Source of the DNA: Bicyclus anynana | Lineage: Eukaryota; Arthropoda; Insecta; Lepidoptera; Nymphalidae | Reading direction: 5' to 3' | Assembly: GCF_947172395.1 (NCBI RefSeq) | Contig: NC_069090.1 | Coordinates: forward strand, 8,504,291 to 8,568,290 | DNA: 64,000 bases | Part shown: piece by piece, positions 12,250-21,121 of the stretch | Layout: every line of letters starts with the position of its first letter | Position numbering within the stretch: the stretch's first letter is position 1 | Program-made: the position numbers and the translations under genes | The notes under the pieces: generated by a model | Seen by the model: only the letters and a program-made list of their open reading frames with translations | Database searches by the model: none | Told to the model about the DNA's origin: nothing

Positions 12250-12680
12250 TTCAATGTCCTTATGCTACAATGCCGCGATAAACGTTGATAAAACCACACG
12301 ATAAAACAAGAAGTGCGACAAATTCCGTTCAGAAACAATCACAAATACATACATACAAAAGATCTTCCGCCTGATTAGGGGCGAATTGTCTAACCCTTCA
12401 GTACTAGAGTTGGTTTCATTCCATATACCCAATATATAAAAAAGGGCACGCAAAATGAAACTGTTCACTATTCCAACATGTAGGTTGGTGCAAACCCGCG
12501 AGTCACCTCTTATTCGCGCGTTGGCATTGCTAAGCGGGGTATTGGAGTGGGACCCGGATTTAGATTTGGACTTTCAGCAGATACGTTCAAGTAATTCAGG
12601 AATTATAGATAGTTTATATAAACACATTAGGTTAAGCCTGTAATGTTTATATATATATGTGTATAAAATAAATAAATAAA
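12250..12680 (+). pseudogene. LINE C-terminal fragment with AATAAA-rich 3' end
   Basis: The plus strand reads SETITNTYIQKIFRLIRGEL, PSVLELVSFHIPNI and then, past a stop, RLVQTRESPLIRALALLSGV and LEWDPDLDLDFQQIRS, ending in TAA at 12641. The pattern R-x-SP-[LI]-R-A...L/F then DPDLD is typical of the last residues of non-LTR retrotransposon ORF2. Two stops break the upstream part. The AATAAATAAATAAAAG tail follows directly, as expected of a LINE 3' end. Confidence 0.6.
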
Positions 12681-13537
12681 AGATTTGCTTTCACAATTTC
12701 TTTTTGATTTAATAAATTAGTAACCGAAACCTCAATAGCTCTATAAAGCTCTGTATAGACTGAGAGGCCATGGGTTCCATCACCGCCCGCAGTCTGTATA
12801 TTATGGTGGTATACGTATGTGTGTGTGCAATATCGTATTTACCATAAGGGCAAACGGGGCCCTTGCCCAAAGCCCGCATTCTCAGCGGGCCCCGAAGTAC
12901 TGAAGGATATAAGGTTTTGAACAAAACAACAACAACAACAGAAATCCCAAAAGAAACCGTTATCGTAATCGTAACCAAAAAATCAGCAGTATTCTAAGAT
13001 CATTAATGATATTTATATCATACTGTATTTGATTGATTACCTATAAAAAATGGTCAGACTTAGTAAAAAATGTTAGTATAATTCCCTTTTATTACTTTCC
13101 AAAAGGGCCCCAAATTCTTGTGTACCCAAGGGCCTAGGGTGTTTAAGACGGCGGTGTGTGTGTCCCTTCAATATTATCTTAATAAATTTATGTTAAAACA
13201 ACCAAAAACATCAGTGCTGATCAATGATCATGTGTTATTAATCTAGATATCACAAACCAAAGTATATCTATTTTATATATTTTACTTTTATATTAAATTA
13301 TTAGAGCCCTCATTTCTTCTCTTACATTAAGGATCGTATTTGAATGAAAGCGCAATAAGATTTTATGATGACATTAATTTAATGATAGTTACGACTTTAC
13401 GTACAAGCCTACTTTGAATAAGCGTATTTATTAAGTCTTATTTCTACACTTTGAATGTGTTTAAGTAACAAATATTTATATTACGTAAAAAGCTTTTCTT
13501 GATACTTAATGACTTGAGCCAGCGTTTGCATGCCTTA
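12680..13537. other. No gene; one dispersed GC-rich motif
   Basis: 12835-12905 holds CATAAGGGCAAACGGGGCCC and GCGGGCCCCGAAGTAC, a repeat-like block, and an (AAC)n run at 12927. Confidence 0.4.
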
Positions 13538-13782
13538 GTCCTCATTCGCACGAGAATTTTTTAACAGACGTTAAAAAACGTATTCCCAAGTATATGTAGT
13601 ATATGACAGCGTTTTTAATACTCGACGCTTTTTTATCGAGCAGTGTTGCATTTTAGGCGTTGGAAATAAACCTTTAGCCCTCATTCACACGTCCGTTAAA
13701 AAACTCTAGTGCGAATGAGGGCTCATATTATATTTGAACGTTTTTTTAACGTCTGTCAAAAAACACTCGTGCGAATGAGGGC
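13538..13782. mobile_element. MITE with about 42-bp terminal inverted repeats and TTA target duplication
   Basis: TTA at 13535-13537 and 13783-13785. Termini GTCCTCATTCGCACGAG and CTCGTGCGAATGAGGGC, extending inward through AACAGACGTTAAAAAACG / CGTTTTTTTAACGTCTGT. A third terminal-like pair (GCCCTCATTC / GAATGAGGGC) is at 13677-13722. TTA target sites suggest a PIF/Harbinger-type source; no transposase is present. Confidence 0.75.
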
Positions 13783-14127
13783 TTATTGTATGTACGTCCG
13801 TATCCACTGTACATGGGCCGGAAGGTTATCGCCCGTAAAACTGTTGGTAGCTCGGGTACCATTAGTACTCGTATTATAAGTTAGCGTAAACTAAATGTTT
13901 GTAAAATATTATTATTAACTAATTTTTCTTCTTATTTTTTTTCATTTTTTTTAGTCTCTCATTATTCCTGCAATCTGTCGTGAGACATTCAGCGGGATTT
14001 TAAGTATTAGTATTAAGGCGTGTTAGGTGCAAATTCCAGTGATTTGTCCAAATATAATATAGTATGTATGTAGTGTCTATTTCATGACATCTTGTGGTGC
14101 TCGTCGACAGAAATATTAAGCCAGTTA

Positions 14128-14133
14128 TTTATT
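14128..14133 (-). terminator. Poly(A) signal AATAAA of the receptor-like gene
   Basis: AATAAA on the minus strand about 20 bases after the TAA of the last exon. The very short spacing is plausible for an insect 3' UTR; a second signal further on is not excluded. Confidence 0.4.
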
Positions 14134-14151
14134 CAATATTTAAATAGAACT

Positions 14152-14244
14152 TTAAAAATGTATATCCTTTTTATATTCAAATGCATTTATATCAAGGCCG
14201 AATTCAGTAATGAGAGCCAGCAATGTTAAAATACTTCCGGCTAT
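14152..14244 (-). CDS. Gustatory-receptor-like gene, last exon with stop (93 bp)
   Basis: The acceptor TGTTCTTTTACAG begins a phase-0 exon that reads IAGSILTLLALITEFGLDIN, a short hydrophilic tail ending DIHF, and TAA. TLLALITEF sits where the family signature TYhhhhhQF is expected, keeping T, the hydrophobic core and F, with L for Y and E for Q. An AATAAA lies at 14128-14133 on the minus strand. Confidence 0.68.
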   Translation of the reverse strand: MAGSILTLLALITEFGLDINAFEYKKDIHF

Positions 14245-14404
14245 CTGTAAAAGAACAGAGATATTTAGAGAATGTTTAACATGATCCGGAAATATCCGGA
14301 AGCAAGGACAAAGAGCCAACTGGGCCACAGAGTCGCAAAAGGCGTAACCACACCGTAAGCCGATAGTAAAGAAAATGGTATTTATTTATGCAGATTAGTG
14401 CTTT

Positions 14405-14476
14405 ATGCTCTGTGTTCTGAATTCCAATAAGTAATACGCAACTGTATTACTTATTGAAATTCAGAACACAGAGCAT
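14405..14476. repeat. 33-bp near-perfect hairpin in receptor-gene intron 6
   Basis: Arms 14405-14437 and 14444-14476, one mismatch, loop GCAACT. Starts ATGCTCTGTGTTCTGAATTC. Confidence 0.85.
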
Positions 14477-14944
14477 ATATCATCTTATAATATCCTTATT
14501 TAGTCAGATTATTGACGGAGTGCTGACTTTTTTTTTTTTTATTGAGTGCTGACTATATTTAAATTGTTAAGAATGCATTGAATTGCCTTGTATATTGCAA
14601 CATTTTTAATATTTCGAGGAGAGTAAGACAGGAGAGTAAGACTTTACTATGCGCAGCCAACTACGATGTAGCCCGCTACAGCGTAGCGATCTATGCTATG
14701 TAGCTCGTAGCTCTGTGGTTGTTCCATTATACACAGGGTGTTCCGTAATTAATAGATAAAACGAAAATAGTAAATAGATACACCACCTAATTATCTAAAA
14801 CTCATTTGAATAGTTTTTTAGGGTGACCAAGTTATATTTTTTTCGGATATCTCAATTTTTTCTATCTTGAATCAGTTATCATGAATCAGTTTTACAATTA
14901 GTGTTGTTTTTGATGGCTTTGTGGCTTACAACGCACGACCTTGG

Positions 14945-15140
14945 CTGTTAAGAGGCTTCGGCCAGTTACCAGACTACCGACAAAGACGTACCGCCAAGCG
15001 ATGTCGCGTAGAAACCGAAAAGGGTGTGGATTTTCATCCTCCTCTTAACAAGTTAGCCCGCCTTCCATCTCAGATTGTATCGTCGCTTACCATCAAATGA
15101 GATTACAGTCAAGGGCTAATTTGTAAAGAATAAAAAAAAA
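14945..15140 (+). mobile_element. SINE family 2 body, in receptor-gene intron 6
   Basis: GGCTTCGGCCAGTTACCAG to CTAATTTGTAAAGAATAAAA. Head missing. It ends about 30 bp from the donor of exon 6. Confidence 0.85.
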
Positions 15141-15171
15141 GACCTAGAATCATACTGAGCTAAATAATTAC

Positions 15172-15330
15172 CTTCACATACACTGATCTCGTAAGAGTGA
15201 CTACCCCTAGTGGGCATAACATTGGAGTGTTTATCATGAGATGCTGATACCATATGCAAAAACTTTTGTTCAATTGTCGCTGCATTAAAGTGCCCATCAA
15301 TTCACTTATTAGCTTTTGGATAGCTTGCAC
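15172..15330 (-). CDS. Gustatory-receptor-like gene, sixth exon found (159 bp)
   Basis: Acceptor GTCACAG and donor GTAATT bound exactly 53 codons at phase 0. The amphipathic start VQAIQKLISELMGTLMQRQL and the end PLGVVTLTRSVYVK fit the loop between passes 6 and 7, where gustatory receptors usually have a short G-hydrophobic-L-x-R motif just before the last pass. A MITE ends about 45 bp upstream of the acceptor in the preceding intron. Confidence 0.7.
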
Positions 15331-15373
15331 CTGTGACGAATTAGAATTTTTAGTAATTTCTTATTATATACCT

Positions 15374-15586
15374 ACCTGTGGCCTAATTCACCATTATGGT
15401 CTTTATTATCAACTTATTGAAGTGGACAACAAAGTGTCATCTACATACTTTAAGATATACACCGTAAGTACCGGATGACATTTGTAATTTGTATCATAGT
15501 ATGTGGATGACATTTTGTCAATTGATTTGTTTTTAATTTTGATGGGTTGGTAATAAAAACCATAATAGGAAATAGGCCAGCTGTGC
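15374..15586. mobile_element. MITE with about 36-bp imperfect terminal inverted repeats, in receptor-gene intron 5
   Basis: TGGCCTAATTCACCATTATG and, inverted, TGGCCTATTTCCTATTATG at the other end, with GTACCGGATGACATTTGT inside. Partial relatives at 37410-37580 and 57355-57500. Confidence 0.6.
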
Positions 15587-15856
15587 AGCGGCTTTGCTGA
15601 TTTTGACTATCTTGTGAAGCAGTATCTTTACTAACTGACGCCTGCGACTTCGTCCACGTGAAAACTAAAATCAAAGCTACTATAAACCTTATTTTCTTCT
15701 TAAATCAGATTATTGTTGAAAGATGCATTAAAATTCGTTTCGCATTTGTACGGCTAGATCTTTAAATATTGAATTGCAAAAAATGCATAAAAGGTTTGGC
15801 TGTACAGACGTGGGAATCGAATTTGTTTTATACTATGTACTAGCGTTCACTAGAAA

Positions 15857-15935
15857 ATCGTGATGCTTAGAAGTCCCTACAAAAGGCCTATGTCCTGCAG
15901 TGAACGTTCATCGGCTGATATGATGATAAAGATGA
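15857..15935 (+). mobile_element. RTE 3' tail fragment
   Basis: Short piece with AGTCCCTACAAAAGGCCTAT and CTGCAGTGAACGTTCATCGG, ending ATGATGATAAAGATGATG. It is in intron 5 of the receptor-like gene. Confidence 0.75.
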
Positions 15936-16009
15936 TGTACTAGCAGAGATGCACCGTGGTTTTACCGGCGTAGTTATCGTTCTTGACATTTGCCAACCCT
16001 TGCCACTTT

Positions 16010-16296
16010 CGTTATCAACCCTCATTCAGCTCACTTCTGAGCTCGAGTGTCCTCTCAGTATGAGAAGGGTCAGGCCAATAGGTTTGGCAGACTTCACATA
16101 CGCAGAGAATTAAGAAAATTCTCTGGTATGCAGGTTTCCTCACGATCTTTCCTTCACCGTTTGAGACACGTGATATTTAATTTCTTAAAATGCACACAAC
16201 TGAAAAGTTGGAGGTGCATGCCCCGGACCGGATTCGAACCCACACCCTCCGGAATCGGAGGCAGATGTCATATCCACTGGGCTATCACGGCTTTTC
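16010..16296 (-). mobile_element. SINE family 1, minus, in receptor-gene intron 5
   Basis: Complete head (A-box TAGCCCAGTGG, B-box GGTTCGAATCC), with a short internal deletion near 16080 removing the GGCCAGCGTGG part. Same strand as the receptor gene. Confidence 0.88.
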
Positions 16297-16368
16297 ACCT
16301 TGCCACCTTATAGTTATGTTACTGATTGTTTTCGGTTATTTAAAAAAAAATCCAAAATGAATAAATAC

Positions 16369-16478
16369 CTCTTCATATGTTTCATGGCAAGCTTCAACAA
16401 GCACGAAGATAGAAAAAAATTTGCTTGATACTAAAATCAGAATCATAAAGACACTATATGCAACAACCGATGGGGGAA
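16369..16478 (-). CDS. Gustatory-receptor-like gene, fifth exon found (110 bp)
   Basis: Acceptor CTTTTTCAG and donor GTATTT bound 110 bp, phase 1 in and phase 0 out, matching both neighbours. It encodes one membrane pass (VVAYSVFMILILVSSKFFSI) followed by FVLVEACHETYEE. This fits pass 6 and the start of the last intracellular loop. It is too short to be noticed as an ORF; phase agreement on both sides is the main support. Confidence 0.7.
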
Positions 16479-16594
16479 CTGAAAAAGACATTGTTATTTA
16501 TTAAGAAATTACAAGATCGTGATTTCTAGCATAAGTACTGCACGAGTATTGTCGTACCCACTCCTCAGTATTTACGACTAATTGGAGAATAATA

Positions 16595-16720
16595 AAAATA
16601 ATAATTAATCTTTATTCAACAAAACTTCATATCACAAATTAAGTTAAAGCCCTGCCTCCTGTACTAGTTATTACTGTGTTGTAGGAGGCAGTGTCTTCCC
16701 ATTTTCAATGATACAGTAGG
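16595..16720 (-). mobile_element. LINE 3' end, minus, with a terminal hairpin
   Basis: ATTAATCTTTATTCAACAAA (AATAAAGATTAAT tail on minus), then GCCTCCT...AGGAGGC at 16654-16690. A related copy at 27655-27790 has GGTCTCCAC...GTGGAGACC in the same place. Confidence 0.45.
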
Positions 16721-16827
16721 TTGAATAAACAATTTAAGTTATAAACACAATAAATCATAAGAAAAAGAAAAAAGACAAGAATGGGATTAAAGGTTATATT
16801 ATTATAGGTCATGTTAAGTATCATTCG

Positions 16828-17345
16828 TCGGCTGCATTGGATAAACTTCGCGACATCCTTTCGTCCGATATTCCTCAGTGCCTGAAGACAAAAGTCTTCG
16901 AACAGTGCGTCTTACCAGTGATGACCTATGGTTCTCAGACTTGGTCGCTAACTATGAGCCTCATAAGAAGGCTCAGAGTCATACAGCGGCCGATGGAACG
17001 AGCTATGTTATTAGTATTTCTGTGTGATCGAATCATAAATGAGGAGATCCGCAGAAGAACCAAAGTCACCGACATAGCTCAACGAGTTGCAAAGCTGAAG
17101 TGACAATGGGCGGGGCACATAGTTCGAAGAGCAGATGGACGTTGGGGTCCCAAAATGCTGGAATGGCGACCCCGCACTAGAGAGCGCAGTGTTGGTCGAC
17201 CCCCCCACCAGGTGGACTGACAACATCAAGCGAGTCGCATGGATTCGCTGGATGCAGGTGGCTCAGTATCGTGATGTTTGGAAGTCTCTATAAAAGGCCT
17301 ATGTCCCGCAGTGGACGTCCATCGGCTGATATGATGATGATTATG
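16828..17345 (+). pseudogene. RTE-type LINE 3' end with GAT tail
   Basis: The longest RTE copy here. It reads DKLRDILSSDIPQCLKTKVF, MTYGSQTWSLTMSLIRRLRV, NEEIRRRTKVTDIAQRVAKL, then past a TGA QWAGHIVRRADGRW and a frameshifted continuation to QWTSIG, ending in a GATGATGA tail. It is 5'-truncated, as RTE copies usually are. It lies in intron 4 of the receptor-like gene in the opposite orientation, with SINE 17507-17642 beyond it. Confidence 0.85.
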
Positions 17346-17506
17346 AACTCTTTTGATGTTTTCTACACAGTTTATCCAGCGTTAGAAATATATACCGTCA
17401 TCTGTTTTTTATTAGTGATAGATAATATTCACAGTGACTTTTACTAGTAATTTTACTAGGCAATGTGTCAATATACCTAATTATTTTCTATCATTTATTT
17501 CTTGTC

Positions 17507-17642
17507 CCGAGCAGTGATAGCCCAGTGGATATGACCTCTGCCTCCAATTCCGGAGGGTGTGAGTTCGAATCCAGTCTGGGGTATACACCTCAAAATTTTT
17601 AGTTATGTGCATTTTAAGAAATTAAATATCACGTGTCTCAAA
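17507..17642 (+). mobile_element. SINE family 1, 3'-truncated
   Basis: Head and first body part only (AGTGATAGCCCAGTGGATAT to TCACGTGTCTCAAACGAT). It ends 39 bp from exon 4 of the receptor-like gene. Confidence 0.85.
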
Positions 17643-17680
17643 CGATAGATTAAATTTTAAAACTTCTTCTATATAATTAC

Positions 17681-17872
17681 CTCCAGAATTAAGTTTCGCT
17701 GAAATGTAGAAAGCCACGTCTGTTAAGTTTAAATAGTAACAGGTAAGTAACATCATAACAAATGGTCCTTCGTGTTCATTCATCTTGTAGATAGTGTTGC
17801 GAATTGTTGTGTAGGTACGGAACCAGTGGCGGGCTTGCAAGTATTCTGTTGTGTTGAACAACATAACTGAAC
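17681..17872 (-). CDS. Gustatory-receptor-like gene, fourth exon found (192 bp)
   Basis: Acceptor TTTTACAG and donor GTAATT bound 192 bp that starts with two bases of a split codon and ends with one. The loop part includes WFRTYTTIRNTIYKMNEHEG, a layout (aromatic and basic residues, then N-E-x-x-G) usual before membrane pass 5. The pass itself follows as PFVMMLLTCYYLNLTDVAFYI. The open frame runs on past the donor into the neighbouring SINE; that extension is not coding. Confidence 0.7.
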
Positions 17873-18287
17873 CTGTAAAATTCAATTTAAAAATAATTCA
17901 TATTAGATAGGACAAATACGGCAAACTTAAGTTCATAGTGTTATCGCTGCGTTGTAACGACTTGCGGTACGGACGAATTCAGTGTGCTCGTGGCGTTCGA
18001 GCCGTCTACATCACTTGTTGTGTAATTTTTTATGGGTTACTTGGAATAGGCGGGGAGAGTGACTTGAGTGGAAAAGTGGAGTGTTTGTTAACAGTCAAAG
18101 GCGCCTTTAACCCTACACACAACGTTCACAAGTGCGTGACTTCACTCAAGGTCATTCTCTGCCATTCTATTTGGTCTTATTTTGGTTACAGTTTGATTTG
18201 TTAATTAAGTTGTCCTGACAAATGTTGTGAATCATAACCTTTGCTCGACATTATTTTCTTATTTTTGTAATCACTTCTGAGTCTGAG

Positions 18288-18320
18288 TTTATATGTGTGC
18301 TAAAAATAGCACACATATCA
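18288..18320. repeat. Small perfect hairpin in receptor-gene intron 3
   Basis: ATATGTGTGCTA AAA TAGCACACATAT. Confidence 0.6.
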
Positions 18321-18634
18321 ACTTTGTAAAAGAACATCGTATCAACTCGAGCCAATCTTCAAGTATACTTTGCAAAGAAACTCCATACTGGACATAAAGG
18401 TCAAAAGCCGTTCTTACGTCTTGGACAAGTAACGGGAACGCCTCGCCTACGGGCGGTCACATTGCCGATCGCCAGCAACGTTACTTCGGATGTCTGAGAG
18501 CTAGCGGTCATTTTTAGGTAGGCATTTGAGGCAAGTTGAAAGCTTGCCCTGTACCTCTCCTATGCTACCCTAACACAGAACTAGAGAACTGTCTGGGGTG
18601 CAGTAGGATTGTTTTTGTAAAAAAAAATCATCTA

Positions 18635-18822
18635 TCTATACTAATATTTTATAGCTGAAGAGTTTGTTTGTTTGAACGCGCTAATCTCAGGAACTAATGT
18701 CCGATTTGACAAATTCTTTCAAGTTATAAATCCCATTTATCGAGGAAGGCTATAGATATATGATCCCCGTATTCCTACGGAAACGGATACCACGCGGGTC
18801 AAAACCGCGCGGCGTCAGCTAG
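18635..18822 (+). mobile_element. Helitron-like element, H1, in receptor-gene intron 3
   Basis: TCTATACTAATATTTTATAG to GCGGCGTCAGCTAG, flanked by A and T. Confidence 0.8.
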
Positions 18823-18990
18823 TTAAGGATATTTTTGAGGCAATCTGTAAATTTTTTTACCTTAATTGAACATTAAAAAAATTAAAATAATATCAAGCAA
18901 TGTCCGGGTCGGGTCTTTTGACTTCAATGAAATTATTGAGATTTATTGATCGAGTTATTGATAAGTTAGTCGAGTACAATATTGTGTTAC

Positions 18991-19153
18991 CATAATTGTT
19001 ATGTGTAGAGAGCAAATCGTCCATATGTTTGCGTACTGTCATCAGAGTACTGTCATCAGAGTTTCACGAAAGAAACTTTTAAAACGAACTGCGCCATAAT
19101 CAGAAACAACAAAATCATTTTTATACACAGAAATGCGTTGTCCATAAATATAG
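18991..19153 (-). CDS. Gustatory-receptor-like gene, third exon found, frameshifted (163 bp)
   Basis: The acceptor ATTTCAG follows a run of nine T; the donor is GTAACA. Entering at phase 1, the frame reads a membrane pass including KMILLFLIMAQFVLK, then stops. Shifted by one base, the loop continues as SFFRETLMTV, then is broken by a perfect 14-bp tandem duplication (19034-19047 and 19048-19061). After it the loop resumes as RKHMDDLLSTHNNYG and leaves at phase 1, as exon 4 requires. Without the second copy and with one base restored the exon would be 150 bp and open throughout, so two lesions are inferred. Long-read base errors could mimic the one-base loss but less easily a 14-bp duplication. 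Confidence 0.55.
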
Positions 19154-19193
19154 CTGAAATAAAAAAAAAGTGTTAGCTATTATTAGTGATTAT

Positions 19194-19465
19194 TATCATC
19201 ATCATTATCAACCCATTCGGCTCAGTGCTAAGCACGAGTCTCCTCTCAGAATGAGAGGGGTTAGGCCAATAGTCCCACCACGCTGGCCCAATGCGGATTG
19301 GCAGGCTTCACACATGCAGAGAATTAAGAAAGTTCTCTGGTGTGCAGGTTTCTTCACGATGTTTTTCCTTCACCGTTTGAGACACGTGATATTTAATTTT
19401 TTAAAATGCACACAACTGAAGAGTTGGAGGTGCATGCTTCGAACTGGATTCGAACCCACACAACT
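19194..19465 (-). mobile_element. SINE family 1, minus, head-truncated
   Basis: Tail GATGATGATAATAA side and body intact. The tRNA-like head is cut after the B-box, followed by CAACTCTACCACTATTAAAT. It lies about 40 bp from the acceptor of exon 3. Confidence 0.85.
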
Positions 19466-19590
19466 CTACCACTATTAAATATTAATTTATTACCAATATT
19501 ATTAATTAATTTATTTATTAAAAGTATAGTATGTAAATAAATGTAAAATATTCTCAAGTTGCGTGGTTACTGGTTAATGAACAAAGTTAA

Positions 19591-19772
19591 TCTATACTAA
19601 TATTATAAAGTTGAAGAGTTGGTTTGTTTGTTTGTTTTTTTGAATACGCTAATCTCATGTCCGATTTGAAAAATTCCTTCAGTGTTAGATAGCCCATTTA
19701 TCGAGGAAGGCTATAGGCTATATAATATTCCCGTATTCCTATGGGAACGGAAAACTGCGCGGCGTTAGCTAG
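19591..19772 (+). mobile_element. Helitron-like element, H1, in receptor-gene intron 2
   Basis: TCTATACTAATATTATAAAG to GCGGCGTTAGCTAG, flanked by A and T. Confidence 0.8.
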
Positions 19773-19949
19773 TAGATAATAAATGGTTACAAATAATTCA
19801 TATTGTTTTGCAGAAATACATTTTTTATAATAAAATAAAGAAATTATAATATGTTAAATTAGTTTGATTTAACAAAAGTATTCCAAGTTAATTTTGGACA
19901 GATCTGGATCCTGTAACATGCTTGAAACAACCTCCTAAAGCTACAAAAA

Positions 19950-20145
19950 TTACCTAAGGTAGGAGCGTGGGCTAACTAACTTCAGCTAAAGACGTACCGC
20001 CAAGCGATTTAGCGTTCTGGTACGATGTCGTGTAGAAACTGAAAGAAGTGTGGATCATCCTCTTCCTAACAAGTTAGCCCGCTTCCATCTTAGACTGCAT
20101 CATCACTTACCATCAGATGAGATTGTAGTCAAGGGCTGCGGTGAG
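19950..20145 (+). mobile_element. SINE family 2 body, in receptor-gene intron 2
   Basis: From AGACGTACCGCCAAGCGATT to GATTGTAGTCAAGGGCT. It is followed by a GC-rich 60-base piece (GAGACGCCGCAGCTCTTGAG) instead of the usual A-rich tail. Confidence 0.82.
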
Positions 20146-20274
20146 ACGCCGCAGCTCTTGAGTCACCGCGGCGGCGAAAAACGCTGTCGCTGCGGTATAA
20201 TGTGTAAATACCCTTAGAGTTACTAAAATGTAATAATATACGTACAGCATGAAATTAGATAAGACAAATTTTAC

Positions 20275-20413
20275 CTGGCTTATTACCTACTTTGATGTAG
20301 AATACGATCCAGAGGGAAGTAATAATTGTACTTCCGATAATACACAAAAACAATATTTTCAATATCTTATCGTATTTATTATTAAAGTTTTTGTGTTCAA
20401 TTTCAATGTTTAT
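20275..20413 (-). CDS. Gustatory-receptor-like gene, second exon found (139 bp)
   Basis: A strong acceptor (GTTTTATTTTTTCAG) starts a phase-0 exon beginning INIEIEHKNFNNKYDK, followed by a membrane pass including LFLCIIGSTIITSLW. Two donors are possible. GTAGGT at 20290 would end the exon at phase 0, but the next exon then hits a stop. GTAAAA at 20274 adds five codons and one base, giving phase 1, which fits the next exon, so I chose it. The 433-bp intron before it holds a truncated Helitron and a GC-rich repeat. Confidence 0.68.
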
Positions 20414-20451
20414 CTGAAAAAATAAAACACTTATAAAACCTTAATGTAATA

Positions 20452-20602
20452 TCTATACTAATATTATAAAGCTGAAGAGTTTGTTTGTTTGAACGCGCTA
20501 ATCTCAGGAACTACTGGTCCGATTTGATAAATTCTTTCAGTGTTAGATAGCCCATTTACCGAGAAGGCTATAGGCTATACAATATCCCCATATTCTTACA
20601 GT
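20452..20602 (+). mobile_element. Helitron-like element, H1, 3'-truncated, in receptor-gene intron 1
   Basis: Starts TCTATACTAATATTATAAAG and stops after CAATATCCCCATATTCTTAC; the CTAG end is missing. Confidence 0.75.
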
Positions 20603-20654
20603 ACTACATTATATAAAAGCGAAATTAACTTATCGTGAAATTTTGAAAACCATT

Positions 20655-20830
20655 TGACCTACAAAGTTGAAAGTTGGACGGACGGACGGAGGGAACGGAC
20701 TGCGCGGGTGTGAAGTTTTGCGCGCGGGGGCCAGAGGGAAGGACTGCACGGGTATGGAGTTGTGCAAGCGGGGCTTAGCTACCCCCTCCCGGCCCGCGCG
20801 GACCATCAGGAGTGTTATGAATTTAGCTAT
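20655..20830 (+). repeat. GC-rich dispersed repeat, in receptor-gene intron 1
   Basis: GGACTGCGCGGGTGTGAAGT, CTCCCGGCCCGCGCGGACCA and CAGGAGTGTTATGAA. Partner at 59865-60040 on minus. Confidence 0.6.
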
Positions 20831-20846
20831 ACAACAAAATACTCAC

Positions 20847-21052
20847 TTGTTCCAATTTGTCAAGAAATTTTATAGTTTTCTTCATACGAGTTCCACCATA
20901 AAATGCTACAAAATTAATTGCAGTGCATATCCAAATAAGCTTCGTTGAGATGTAAATAGTACTTAAGAAATTAGAAAGGAATTTGCTCGTTTTTGAGGAA
21001 TACAATTTAAATCGAAAGTCGAGGCACATCAAACTCAAAATCGTTGATAAAC
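20847..21052 (-). CDS. Gustatory-receptor-like gene, first exon found (206 bp)
   Basis: Acceptor TATTTCAG and donor GTGAGT flank a 206-bp open stretch. It begins with two bases that complete a split codon and ends at phase 0, giving 68 full codons. Residues 1-12 (starting LSTILSLMCLDF) look like the end of membrane pass 1. Residues about 30-51 (including LIWICTAINFVAF) form the next pass. The end, TRMKKTIKFLDKLEQ, is a basic loop of the kind that follows pass 2 in this family. The exon supplying the missing first base and start codon was not found upstream; SINE 21122-21455 and retroelement 21780-22530 lie there. Confidence 0.68.
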
Positions 21053-21121
21053 CTGAAATACAATTTACTTCATTTTTGAGTAATCTCAGAATCTACTAAA
21101 CCGATTTTGGCTTCGCTTGCC

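Larger units (their letters stand above)
14152..21052 (-). pseudogene. Gustatory-receptor-like gene (insect 7-transmembrane chemoreceptor), seven exons found, frame broken in the third
   Basis: Insect gustatory receptors are seven-pass membrane proteins of sensory neurons that act as ligand-gated channels for tastants. Seven minus-strand exons with AG acceptors, GT donors and matching phases (1-0-1-1-1-0-0, starting with the phase into the first) give about 350 codons. Hydrophobic segments occur in each of exons 1-5 and 7, and exon 6 is the usual intracellular loop before the last membrane pass. The final segment reads TLLALITEF, matching the position and pattern of the family signature TYhhhhhQF. 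A TAA follows, then AATAAA about 20 bases on. The start exon, with the N-terminus and most of membrane pass 1, was not found; the first exon needs one base from upstream. Introns are 0.4-1.2 kb and hold SINEs, Helitrons and LINE pieces. Exon 3 has a 14-bp tandem duplication and one apparent missing base. Family assignment rests on topology and motif, not on a search; an assembly error in exon 3 is possible. Confidence 0.7.

Noticed and set aside
17622..17885. A single 87-codon minus-strand gene
   Set aside because: Only 17681-17872 is coding, as exon 4 of the receptor-like gene; the rest runs through a donor site into a SINE and upstream through the acceptor.
17938..18204. 88-codon plus-strand frame in receptor intron 3
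   Set aside because: No family resemblance; the sequence has the look of a dispersed non-coding repeat.
20290..20290. Donor GTAGGT for the second receptor exon
   Set aside because: It looks stronger than GTAAAA at 20274, but its phase 0 leads to an early stop in the next exon, whereas phase 1 fits.
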